Below, piece by piece: positions 1 to 9,744 of a stretch of 64,000 nucleotides of DNA. Numbering within the stretch: the first letter of the stretch is position 1; every line of letters begins with the position of its first letter. The stretch covers positions 36,189,959 to 36,253,958 of the forward strand of contig NC_087069.1 in NCBI RefSeq assembly GCF_963678635.1. Reading direction: 5' to 3'. The DNA comes from Symsagittifera roscoffensis (taxonomy: Eukaryota > Xenacoelomorpha > Acoela > Convolutidae). The position numbers were made by a program, and so were the translations under genes. The notes under the pieces are model-generated. The model ran no database searches. It was not told the origin of the DNA and saw nothing but the letters and a program-made list of their open reading frames with translations.

Positions 1-1597
1 ATGTCCAAATGTGCACACACTTTAACCCCAACTAAAGTTCTCTGATTGGTTCCAGGACGTTCAACGCCCTTGGGGCTGTCGTTTCCAGTTGACGGCAAGG
101 TTGCCATTTTCTGCAAACTGAAATCCAGATTTTAAGTTTTTGACACTCGCGTGTAGAAATTTAAACTAAGAAAGTTGCAAGTGGCAACAAATTTCCTGAT
201 GTTGAAAAATGAAAAAGTAGAAGAAATGAATTTTCACGCTAATTGCTGTGATGCATTACTCAAGTTAAATAAATTAAACAGGATTTGAGTTTAAAAAAAG
301 TTAAGCGCGACTTGAAAAAATTGAACTAATCTTTAGTTTGGTAACTTACCTTGAGCGTCCTCAAAAAAATTTTGACTGCAAAAACTAGAAAATTACAAGT
401 AAAATAGAAAACATTTATTTTGTTTTAGAATGACATATTATCAAAACGCAATTGGAAGGAATTTCTGGCCAGATTAATTAACTGTTAATATGTTAATACT
501 ACGATACACCTATGGCGCTTTTAAATTCAGGCTGGAATCAAAAAAACCAAAAAATTTTGCTTGATGTTGTTTCCAAGGCATCAAAACCAAAGCTTCAAAT
601 CAATTAGTAATGATTTCTCATCCGGAGTCATAAAAAGCTGGAAATCTATCCGAAAATTAGCCATTCTCAGCCATTTTGAACAAAAAAAATAACTTTCTTA
701 TTTTAAGCTCGAGGCTTCAACTTTTTTCAGGCTGTTTAAAATTTAAGCATAATTGCAAAAAATATAATCGAATATTGCGTGAAGAAAAGTATTGCAACTA
801 TATTTTTTGTCACTTTATTCAAACAATAACTATAATGAAATAGTTATTTTCGACAGATTTTCGCTTGAAGAAGTTTAAGCTAAGAAAATTGCAAGCGGCA
901 ATGAACTTGCAGATCATAGCAGTCTTTCTTTAAAAATTAAAAATATAGAAAAAAAAAGAATTATCTTGCTAATTGCTGTGATGATTTACTCAGTTATTTG
1001 AGTATAATCCGCTTTGTTTTTGAGTTCGAATGCAACTTTTTGGGGTTTTTTGCCTTAACTTCTTTGTTAAAACAGGTTGAGGCTTCATTGCACTTTGTAT
1101 TGTTTTTTTTTGTTATTGGTGAGGAAATTGAATTGTTTCGAGTCATAAGTGAAAGAAAATACCAAATTACGGTTGAAGTGATGCTCTAATCAGATGTGAT
1201 GGTAGAAAGACAGAACACAGCAAGTTTAGCTGTTTTTGGCTAATTCTAATTTTCGAACGTATCAGGACAAAAAATCACTCTAGAAATATTTACCATCGAC
1301 ACAGAATCATAGTTTACCTTTACGCCTTTTGCATGGAAATTTGTTTTAAATAAATAGCAATTCAAAATTCTTTAGCACAAACTGAATTAGCGCAAACATT
1401 TGATGTTTAAAACTTCCGCTGGCCATCATGTGAACCTTCAAAGAATTTTGGTGATTTTATGGCAACATAGTTTGAACTTGAGAAGTCTCTCATCGAATTA
1501 CTAAGATAGAACATTTTCCCATTCAAAAAATTGTTATTGAATTTTTGATGGAACTCAGGGTGCATAAAAAATTCATCATTCTTTTTTTGATACCTCG
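1..1597 (+). repeat. Old diverged dispersed repeat, first copy
   Basis: This AT-rich block has no credible reading frame. By eye it contains three recurring segments: one around 60-290, one around 540-800 and one around 1060-1540. A variant of the first recurs at 870-1010. The same segments, in the same orientation but different spacing, occur at 11830-14260; for example the stretch containing CATCGACACAGAATCATAG near 1296 has a clear partner near 13650, and the segment with GAGGCTTCAACTTTT near 711 has a partner near 14190. I read this as an old transposable element or satellite-like repeat, not a gene. A 63-codon frame at 998-1189 is a chance frame inside it. Confidence 0.6.
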
Positions 1598-2036
1598 AAT
1601 AAAACTTCTAGGATTTTCTCGAGGGGGGGCGGAATTTCAAAAAACTTTCCAAAATTTTGACGACATTTTTTTTAGGTCAACCAAATTGATTTTTCGAGCT
1701 CTCCCAAAGCACTGTTTTGCCCCTATCTTGTCTAAATTTTGTGCGCTGCAGGCCAATTTTTTTCAAAAAACAGTCAAAAAAGCCGTTTTTGGGCACTTTT
1801 TGAAAAACTTTGACAAAAAAAATCGTGTTTTTTTTGGCGCGCGCTCCCCCTCAAAGTTAGTATATATTGGCGCCAAAGGCGCCTTTAGAAAAATTTTAGG
1901 GTCGGTCGGCCAAAAATGGATTTCTGAAAAAGTATCAAATGGGGGACCCTTTAGGTCGGCAGGGGGTCGAATGCCTGAGGGGGGAGGGCGTCCGCCCCCC
2001 CCCCCTAAATCCGCCCCTGCCCCCTTGCCCTGGTCC
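1598..2036 (+). mobile_element. hAT-like MITE, copy a
   Basis: A non-coding element that recurs at 7013-7361 and 7721-8060 (reverse orientation) and at 8852-8945. It starts near TAGGATTTTCTCGAG and ends in a G-rich then C-rich tail finishing CTAAATCCGCCCCTG. The end is the reverse complement of a CAGGGGCGGATTTAG-type terminus, which is typical of hAT-superfamily MITEs. A 164-codon frame crosses it, but its translation is low-complexity and the same DNA recurs elsewhere with other frames, so I do not call it a gene. The 5' terminus of this copy is degraded. Confidence 0.6.
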
Positions 2037-2463
2037 TAAATTTATAGATAGCAATTGTAAACTGAGAGATTTTTTTCAGCCAAAAAAACCGAACAAATGA
2101 TTTTCTACAGAATCTTTTTTTTCCATAAAATTTTTTGCTTATTTTTCTATTCGTTTTTTATTATACGTTATTATATCACAAAAAAAAATTTCTGTTTTTT
2201 TTTTCAAAATTGATTTATCTATTTGATGAGAAAAAAAACTGTACAAGCAAAGGCTTGAAGGTACAGTAAGATTATGTGAACAATATGTATAACTAAAATT
2301 CGTATTGATATTCTCTGAAACTTGATTCTGTCAAACACGGCAAGGTTTACTGTGTTCACTGTTTCTCCCATATTTTTAAAAATATATATATTGAAAAAAA
2401 AACAAACCTTGCTCTTCTTTATAGAGTTTTTCTCATTAACATGGAGTAGTTTGAATTTTTTTA
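2037..2463. other. AT-rich spacer, nothing recognised
   Basis: Homopolymer-rich AT sequence between a MITE and the BEL/Pao element. The 88-codon minus-strand frame at 2219-2485 runs into the LTR and has no recognisable motif. Confidence 0.6.
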
Positions 2464-2468
2464 GCCCA

Positions 2469-2627
2469 TGTAGTTGACTTGTCACTTTAGGTCAAAACAT
2501 GGCTCCAAGAGTCAACTTTCTTAGTTCTGGTTGTTTCAAGAGTGTTTATATCACAGAGATTACAAATGTTTGATCACAGTGACTTTTGATTTATAAAGAT
2601 TGGGAAAATGTAGTTGCTTCGGCAGCA
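2469..2627 (-). repeat. BEL/Pao LTR, left copy (3' LTR for minus orientation)
   Basis: Starts TGTAGTTGAC and ends GGCAGCA on the plus strand. It matches 6471-6630 at all but about four positions. The minus-strand integrase frame reads a short distance into it before stopping, a common arrangement at BEL/Pao 3' ends. Confidence 0.85.
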
Positions 2628-3232
2628 TACTCCCGGGGCCCCGAATTGTCTGGAACGGCGCAAAAGGCGTTGCAAAAAAATCAACAAAACCTTAACAAGA
2701 GCGGTAGCGGGGCGGTTGAGAGTGCCGTGAGCCGTTCTCACGGTCACCACTCGTGTTGTGCCATCTCTTCCTGGATGTTCCTCCACCACACGTCCAATCG
2801 GCCAAATACCTCGCGGCGTGAGGTCTTTTAGTACCCACACTATGTCTCCAACCTTCAATGGTGGTTGCGTTTCGTTCCACTTGGGGCGTTTCATTAGTGA
2901 AGGTAGGTACTCCTTCTTCAACCGCTTCCACAGGTGGTTCATCATCTGTTGAACGTGGGTCCATTTAGTGTAGGTTAATGGCATGCTGTCGTCGAATACT
3001 CCTGGTGGAAGGCTGCTGAAAGGTCGTTGAATGAGAAAGTGATTTGGTGTCAATGGCTCGTCATTTTCTGGGTAATCAGTTACAATTGTCAAGGGTCTCG
3101 AATTCAGTATCATTTCGGTTTCGGCTAAAATTGTCTGAAAAACAACAAGTGTGAGTTTTCGCGATCCAAGAATGATGAGGATTGTTCTCTTGAGAATTTG
3201 AATCAAGCACTCGCAAGCGCCACCGAAAATGG
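2574..3232 (-). pseudogene. BEL/Pao integrase, C-terminal fragment
   Basis: The frame reads from about 3232 down to a stop at 2574. Recognisable BEL/Pao integrase features run in order: an FGGACE-like block near the start (normally FGGxWE), a long helix, the NSRPLT signature, a PLTPNHFL block, then a KVGDIVWVLKD segment and a GRDGTTRVVTVRT-type strand typical of the C-terminal domain. The catalytic core upstream is missing; the homology stops at about 3235, where the sequence turns into unrelated AT-rich DNA. The last residues are encoded by the LTR. The methionine at 3206 is internal to the conserved region and is not a real start. This is a dead fragment of a pol polyprotein that inserted element cDNA into host DNA. 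Confidence 0.9.
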
Positions 3233-3239
3233 CGGGTTG

Positions 3240-3937
3240 GTCGCTGCCTTAAATATTTTTGACATTTTATTTCAACCTCTTCCCAAAAAAAGAAAAAGAA
3301 AACTGTCTTATTAGACGGTTATAGAGATAACCAATTTCTGAACACACTGAGAAAAAACAACCTTTTGTAGTTTTCCTTGTCATTTCATCTTGTTTGTTGT
3401 AATTTTACTTCGCAAAATATAACAACTATCTTGGTTCAAAATTTTGTACGTGAAAGCAAAAGTTGAATTTGAATTTGAAGAGAAAACGAAACAAATAACA
3501 TTTCCTTGCATTTTTTTAAAAACAATAACGCTTCTTGTTAAAGTGTAATTTGACATATCAAAAAGTAACAAATATACTGGCACTTGATGCTGCAGATTTG
3601 AAGACTATGTCTACTTAAAAAATTTGGCTAGAATTGCATTGAGCATAAAAAAAAGTCTTTTTGACAATTCACGGAACAACGCTTTGTTTGTTTTTTAATT
3701 TTTGATTGACTTTAATTGCGCATGCTTTAATTGTAAAACATAATAAAAAAAAATAAAAAACCCTTAGACGGACATTTAAAAAAAAACATTTTCTAAATCA
3801 TAGATGATTCCTGGTTTTGTTTAATTTTCCTTTTTTCTAACTGATTTGCGCATCGCCTCGGTTTTTTATTGCCGTTCTCACAATCTACATACAACAGGAT
3901 CTTCGACGATCAACTTCAATAGCAACAAAAAAAAACA
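3240..3937 (+). other. Non-coding interior of the BEL/Pao element
   Basis: About 700 bases of AT-rich sequence between the broken integrase and the gag start. Its position directly upstream of the gag start suggests the element's untranslated leader carried along with gag, but I see no primer-binding site here. Confidence 0.4.
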
Positions 3938-6470
3938 ATGTCAGCGTGGAACAGATTTCGCATTTGCCAAATGCAGCTCAATGGATCTCTCGACTTCTTG
4001 CAGAAAAAACTCTGCTCAGTAAAATCAACTCGTTCTTTCAGTTCGTTAGTGGCAGCAGCAGAATCCAGACTGCAGGAACTGAATCAATTGTCAGCGGAAA
4101 TCATGGATACCGGATCGCCCGAACAAACTAGGTTTGTCACGGCAACAGCTACAGACATTGCAGTACGCCTCTTACAACTACAGAGTGACATCAACGATAA
4201 CGATTCACTAACTCAATACAACGCGCAACTTATCCACGACTTCGAGAGAAGAAACACGAAATCAGACAACGCGCACGCTACATGGCCCCATCATCAATTA
4301 CAGACAATCATCGAGCAGAAACAAGCTATTCACTTCCAGACGATCGGCGAGCAGAAACAAGCCAACACTTACAACTTTACGACCCAAACTGCGGATACAG
4401 CAACTTACATCATCGTCCAAGACATTCTCAACCTAATATGAGCTCGGCAATAACCCACAACTATTCCGAAAGCAACGAACATCCGACAAACAGACAAGAT
4501 GTTGTCACAGAGACAAGAATTTTTGACAGCAGCCCTCATCCCCCGTCGTTTGCAAACAACAACGCTTTTTCTCAATGCCAGCAATACAAACCAATGAATG
4601 TCAATAACTTCGGAGATGCAGGTGCTCAGCTGAGTACGGATACAACAATCGAGATCGACGACGATGTAAGTTCGGAAACTGTAGTCTACAACCAACAGCA
4701 GCCCAATACAGCAAACAGCACAGTCCAAACAGCAGGGTTGCAAAGCCCATCGTTTGCTTTTACAATTCCGCAACCTCATCACCTAATGCAACCGGGACTA
4801 CACGAGCAGCCTAGCGACAATATCGATCTCAGAACCCATCTCACAAGAAGCACCTACAGTTTTCCACAAGAACAAATTTTCCAATCTCATCAGCAGATAC
4901 GTTCAATGAACAATCTTCACACCATAAGTTACCGAGCCAGAAACAGCAAACTGGAGAACAAACAAACTCTTACACAGATCAAGGTTTCTACAGGCCTTAC
5001 AACCCCAACAACCAAACTATAAATGATTTTCATTCAGAAAACCATATAGCGGCATCCTCTTGTACAGCGGAAACTCCTGTAATGCGAACTCAAGGACATC
5101 CGTCAGTATCAACTGAAGCCTTTTGTCCAACTTACAATTTAGAAAAACAAGCATTAAACTTTGATGTTTTTCCAAACAATTTCAACAGTAGCGGATATTC
5201 TCATCAGATCTCAAAAGATATCGATCTAAACCTCATTACTACAACGACAACCAAAACCTCGGATTTAACATTCAGATATCCCTTGACGCAAACAACCTCT
5301 ACATTTCCGTATCAAAGTAGCTCACAAATTAACTCTGTCATATCAACGCAACCTTCATGGCAACCAATGGTTCATATGAATCCGGTTTCTTTAGTACCGG
5401 AGGCATCAACTTTCCCACAACCCAAACTGCATCCTTAAATGCAACCAACATTCAGCATGCATCAACAGACAAGGATCAACGCCGCGTCGATAGCTTCTGG
5501 ACTAAGTTGTAATAACGCTTTTCTACCAGATAATAGAGAGCAAAGAAGCAACCCTCACCAATCTGCAAACTATTTTCTCCAACCATCTTTGATTCAAACC
5601 ATTTCGCCACAAACAACATTACCAGAGTTTAAAGGGCAAGTCAGCAATTTTCCTCAATTTTCCACCTATTTTGACATAAATCGAGATAACAGAGACAAAA
5701 TTGACTTCAAAACCACAGTCAAGTTACCACCAATTCAAATTCCATCATTTGATGGTAATCCTCTCGCTTTCCATGACTGGTTGAACATGTTCAATGCCAC
5801 TGTTGATAGCAATACAACCATCAGCGATACACACAGAATTACCTACCTACAAAACGCCGTGACTGGCAAGGCGAAAGAGCTAATCAAAGGCTACTCATGC
5901 AACCCAGTCTTCTATAAACCAGCGCTAGAGGATCTTAAATCACGTTTTGGCGATACATTTATTGTCGTCAACGCGTATATAAAACAATTAGAAAAATGGC
6001 CAGCAGCCAACAAAAGCAGTCATTCTTTTGTTTCGTTTGCCGCCTTCCTGTAACAATTGGTGCAAACCTTCAAAAATCTCAATTTTAATGCAGATTTGAA
6101 TTCTTCTACTTTGACAAAGCTTGTCAAAAGTAAAGTCCCACAAGATTTGCTTCTTAAATGGACGGAATACACCGTGCGAAACGACATACAGGACACAGAT
6201 GTTCAACACTTACAAAATTGGCTAGAAGTGCATGCGAAGACCTACGACAAACTTCACAATCAATTTCCATCCTTCAACAATGCAGAACCGTCAACATTTA
6301 GCAGCAATGCCCTAGCGCCCTGTTCCTCAAACGTTATATCAAGCAATCCACAGGCTTCCAAAACAATTGGACCTGAGAATTTCAACCAATACAGAACAAA
6401 GCGCAAGCAATGCCCTTCTTGTAAGAACGAACATAGCATCATGCAATGCCCAATCAGGAGCGCCAAAACA
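3938..6470 (+). pseudogene. BEL/Pao gag, degenerate
   Basis: Gag would form the particle of the element. It begins at the ATG at 3938 and is now spread over shifting frames: 3938-4441, then 4282-5022, then one frame from 5082 to 6479 broken by stops near 5436 and 6051. The first part is a helical N-terminal region. The middle is a long Gln/Thr/Ser-rich linker. At about 5730-6050 is the BEL/Pao gag core (DUF1759 type), with the block PSFDGNPLAFHDW and then a helical stretch ending SRFGD. A CPSCKNEHSIMQC zinc knuckle sits at about 6417-6455. Homology to gag then fades and the LTR begins at 6471. It is on the opposite strand from the integrase of the same element, so the two cannot be co-expressed. 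Confidence 0.85.
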
Positions 6471-6630
6471 TGTAGTTGACTTGTCACTTTAGGTCAAAAC
6501 ATGGCTCCAAGAGTCAACTTTCTTAGTTCTGGTTTGTTTCAAGAGTGTTTTTATCACAGAGATTACAAACGTTTGATCACAGTGACTTTTGATTTATAAA
6601 GATTGGGAAAATGTAGTTGCTTCGGCAACA
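6471..6630 (-). repeat. BEL/Pao LTR, right copy
   Basis: Starts TGTAGTTGAC and ends GGCAACA, then the target duplication GCCCA. Read on the minus strand, the LTR is followed by TGTTTTGGCGCTCCTGATTG, which could be a tRNA primer-binding/leader region; this would make the last few residues of the gag frame non-gag. That reading is inference. Confidence 0.85.
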
Positions 6631-6635
6631 GCCCA

Positions 6636-7012
6636 TACAGTATTTTTCTCAAGAATGGGAGTCTATAGATATTAGGTTCTTTGAATGGGGAATCAAGAAT
6701 TTCTTTCTGATATTTTTTTCAACATAAGCCGAACCAAAAAAATTGGCCCTTCAAAGCTTGAAAAATGTTTTGCATGAAAAATGTTCAGCGATCAAGAGGG
6801 AAATTTTTAATGTAGAGTATGCAGAAAGAGTACCAATGTGATTGAGAGCATCGTAAATTATCTAAAACCACCTTTCTAATTCTAAGGCCTAGTCACCGAA
6901 CGTTTGGTAGCTCCTTTATCTGCCCCCTAAAACTTTCTTTAACACAGCCAGATTGTTTAAAAAACAGTCACGAGGACTGATTTGGCAACTAAGAGTTCAT
7001 TTTGCTCTCTTT
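6636..7012. other. AT-rich spacer, nothing recognised
   Basis: Continuation of the DNA into which the BEL/Pao element inserted. No frame or repeat I can assign. Confidence 0.6.
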
Positions 7013-7361
7013 CAGTAGCAGATTTAGAGAAGGGGTGGGGGCAGGCGCCCCTTCTCAAGGATTCGACCCTTGCCGACCTAAAGCGTCCCCTGTGTACAAT
7101 TTTGAGTTATCCGTTTTTGGCCGACTGACCTTAAAAACTTTCTAAAGACGTCTTCTAAAGTGCATAAAAACGCCGTTTTTGGCCTGTTTTTTTTCACAAA
7201 TTTGCCTACCGCACAGAAATTTTTGGTAAATTAAGGGCTACAGTGATTTGGAAGGGCTCAGAAAATCAATTTGCTTTAAAAAAAAGGTCAACAAAGTTTT
7301 TAAGTTTTTTTTTGAAAATCCCCGAAGAGATCCCACCTCAAAATTCGTAAATCTGCGCCTG
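7013..7361 (-). mobile_element. hAT-like MITE, copy b, with target duplication
   Basis: A 349-bp non-coding element with inverted ends: CAGTAGCAGATTTAG at the left and the complement of CAGGCGCAGATTTACG at the right. The eight bases outside are CTCTCTTT on the left and CTCTCACT on the right, matching at six of eight positions. An 8-bp duplication with CAGxxxCxGATTTAG-type ends is the hAT signature. The interior matches copy a (1598-2036) in reverse, including the GGTCGGCAAGGGTCGAAT segment. Confidence 0.7.
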
Positions 7362-7720
7362 CTCTCACTACTAATTTTTATAATGAGTCAACCTAAAAAG
7401 AATCTTTGGTAATGCTATGTTTTTGTCAGAACAATTGCTCTCTGGAAACTTCAAGTTCACTTTTGTTATTGTAATATTTGCAATTTCTGAATTATTTCCA
7501 ATTTCTGAATCTGTGTCATTTGCAATTTCTAAATGTTTTTGTTTGCTCAAATTTTTTCAACTCTATAACATTAAAGCCAAAGGGAACATTGTTTTTCTAA
7601 ATTTGATGAAATCAACTGTATTATTTGAACAAGTGTTCTTGAACACCGAACAAGTGAGACAACAAAGCGAAAGAAATTATTTTTCTAGAGGATACAAAAC
7701 AAGTAAGCCAAAACTTACTT
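7362..7720. other. AT-rich spacer
   Basis: The 108-codon frame at 7417-7743 is Phe/Ile-rich, has no motif and runs into the neighbouring MITE. I treat it as chance. Confidence 0.5.
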
Positions 7721-8060
7721 CAGGGGCGTATTCTCTTCCTTGAGGGATTCGACCTCCTACCGACATTTTTCTAAGGCAGGTGCCTCTCTTCCATTTTGAG
7801 GGAAGTGCGAGCCAAAAAACCACTTTTTTTCAATAATTTTCCAAAAAATGCCATAAAATGTTTTTTTATGACCTGTTTTTTTTATTTGCAGAAAATTTGG
7901 TCAAAATAGGTCTTCATATTGATTTGGTAGAGCGCCGCCGAAAATCAATTTGGTCGACCTTAAAAAGAATGTTGCAAAATTTTTTTGATATATATATTTT
8001 TTGAAAATCCGCCCTTCCCCCCCTTCCCCTCCAGAAAATCTTTTTCGGTGGCGGCATTGA
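7721..8060 (-). mobile_element. hAT-like MITE, copy c
   Basis: Begins CAGGGGCGTATTCTC at 7721 and contains the family's GAGGGATTCGACC and CAATTTGGTCGACC segments and the pyrimidine-rich subterminal tract. Its right terminus is degraded near 8060, so I could not confirm a target duplication. Confidence 0.6.
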
Positions 8061-8851
8061 GAACTTATGTTCGTGGAACTCATACGCATTAACTAGACTA
8101 CCTAGAAAAAACCTCGTCGAGTTCTTATTGAGGTTGTTTACAAGATTGAAACAATTTTATCTACTCCAGATGTGAGTAAACATGTAGATGTCTCAGATGA
8201 TGCCGAGGGAAAGTTCGACTACGAAAAAGTATTGACGCTTGTTGTTCTATTACTGCAATGTGACGGGCGCAAATTTTTACAATGAACTCTGGTTAGTACA
8301 AACTCAATTGAAGAAAAATGGCTTCCTTGATCATCAAAAAATCACATCAACGCGCAGTGAAAAATTGTATAAAGAGTGTATAAAAGGTGATGAACACAAC
8401 AGCACTCTCATTTAACCAAAAATGTGTGAAGACAAACGGGATTTTTATGCTAGTAGGAAGTATCTACTATATACTTGCAGTGATTTTAACTGTTCACATA
8501 CTTTGAATTCTTAAAATTGAAATGTTAAACTATAATTTAAAAAATTTTAATCGAAGTTTGCTTTGGATATGCCCGCGGGTAGCAGCCGGTTCGAAGAAAG
8601 GGTTTGGGAACAAGATTTTATCATTCAAGAGGCGGTAAACGAGAAAAGAAGAGACTTTATGATAAACATCCGAATGGTGACATGACTAAAAATACAAACG
8701 GACTGCAGAAGCGCCAAAAACCCAGAGACTTACCGAGAACTCAGGCAGTAGAACAGGAGAAGGAAAAAACATTAAGACAAAAATCACGATCAGAAGAGTC
8801 TGAAGAACTGAGAAACCAAATTAAGTTGTCGACAAACTAGATGAAAGAGTT
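8061..8851. other. AT-rich spacer with two weak open frames
   Basis: A 50-codon open stretch at about 8117-8283 (plus strand) and a 78-codon Lys/Arg/Glu-rich frame at 8604-8840 have composition a little more protein-like than their surroundings. Neither shows a motif or convincing splice sites. They could be exon remnants or retroelement debris; I cannot support a gene. Confidence 0.3.
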
Positions 8852-8945
8852 CAGGGGCGGTACTAGGATTTTCTCGAGAGGGAGGGCGAATTTTCATAAA
8901 TTTTCAAAATATATATATTTTTTCATAACTTATAAAACATTCAAT
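8852..8945 (+). mobile_element. hAT-like MITE, copy d, 5' part
   Basis: Opens with the best preserved terminus of the family, CAGGGGCGGTACTAGG, followed by the TTTTCTCGAGAGGGAGGGCG segment also seen at 1605-1640. Homology fades after about 90 bases, so this is a truncated copy. Confidence 0.55.
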
Positions 8946-9110
8946 GTTGTACTAATTTCTCATAAGTTAGATAGGTTTTTAGTTATTTGTTGTTTTTGGA
9001 TTTTTGTTTTAGATCATTTAAATATTTTTGTCCAGATTTTCAGAGAACGTTGCATGGTAGCAATTTTATATCTTGATTTTCGTGACCTAATGCCCAGACT
9101 TACGCGACTT

Positions 9111-9744
9111 TACCCGCACTCAGTTAAAAGAGAAAATAATAGATTATAATGGATTTTTATTGTCAGTCTCCCTATTTTTAAAAAAGAATCGATTATGATC
9201 GATCGAAAATGGATTATTAAGTTACTAATATTCGAAACAAAAAAAAACATTATAATCAATTTAAATCGATAATCCGGTATTATTCAACTAACGTCATCGC
9301 TTCATTTTTTTTTTAATTTTTGTTTTGCGTGCTTTTCAGTTGGTATCTTTTCTTACTGTTGATTGTCTACTGTTTTCTGTTTACTTTCTTACCGTTTACC
9401 GCTTACTGATTTCTTACTTCTTACTGACTTTTACTGGGTTTTTATATGCAGAATAGCTAAAAAACCCATTATAATTGGTTTTTCTTGTAAAAAATATTTT
9501 GATAGAAAAAAGGGTTGTGATCCATTTTATAGATTATAATAGATTATGAGAGGTTTTCGGAAAAATTATAATCAATTAAAATTGATTATAATTTAAAAAA
9601 CGTCACCAAAAATGTTATCATTATAATGGATTATAAATTGTTCAAACCTCTGAAGTCGGCGCTTATAATCAATTATAATTTGCTAAAAGTACAATTATAA
9701 TTATGATATATTCGATTATTTTTTCTTTTTATTGAGTGCGGGTA
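9111..9744. mobile_element. MITE-like element made of GATTATAATC palindromes, copy 1
   Basis: A 634-bp element whose ends are inverted repeats: TACCCGCACTCAGTTAAAAG at the left and the complement of TACCCGCACTCAATAAAAAG at the right. The similarity extends roughly 32 bases inward. The flanking TA at both ends suggests a TA target site. The interior holds many copies of ATTATAAT/GATTATAATC blocks. It has no coding capacity, so it would depend on a transposase supplied elsewhere. A related element lies at 12291-13271. Confidence 0.65.

Larger units (their letters stand above)
2469..6630. mobile_element. Rearranged BEL/Pao LTR retrotransposon
   Basis: A 4.16-kb unit bounded by two direct LTRs (2469-2627 and 6471-6630, about 159 bp, TG...CA ends, only about four differences) and flanked on both sides by the same five bases, GCCCA (2464-2468 and 6631-6635). 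Five-base target duplications fit BEL/Pao integration, so the whole unit moved as one piece. Its interior is scrambled. A BEL/Pao integrase C-terminus lies on the minus strand against the left LTR, as expected for the 3' end of a minus-strand element. A gag remnant lies on the plus strand with its zinc-knuckle end against the right LTR. Protease, reverse transcriptase and RNase H are absent. I infer an internal inversion with loss of most of pol before the final integration. Confidence 0.85.

Noticed and set aside
1545-2039. 164-codon plus-strand open frame
   Set aside because: It lies across a MITE that recurs in the window with different frames, and it ends in a Gly/Pro homopolymer-like stretch. 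No domain.
8604-8840. Lys/Arg/Glu-rich 78-codon frame, possible exon
   Set aside because: Composition alone is not enough; no motif, no paired splice sites and no neighbouring exon.
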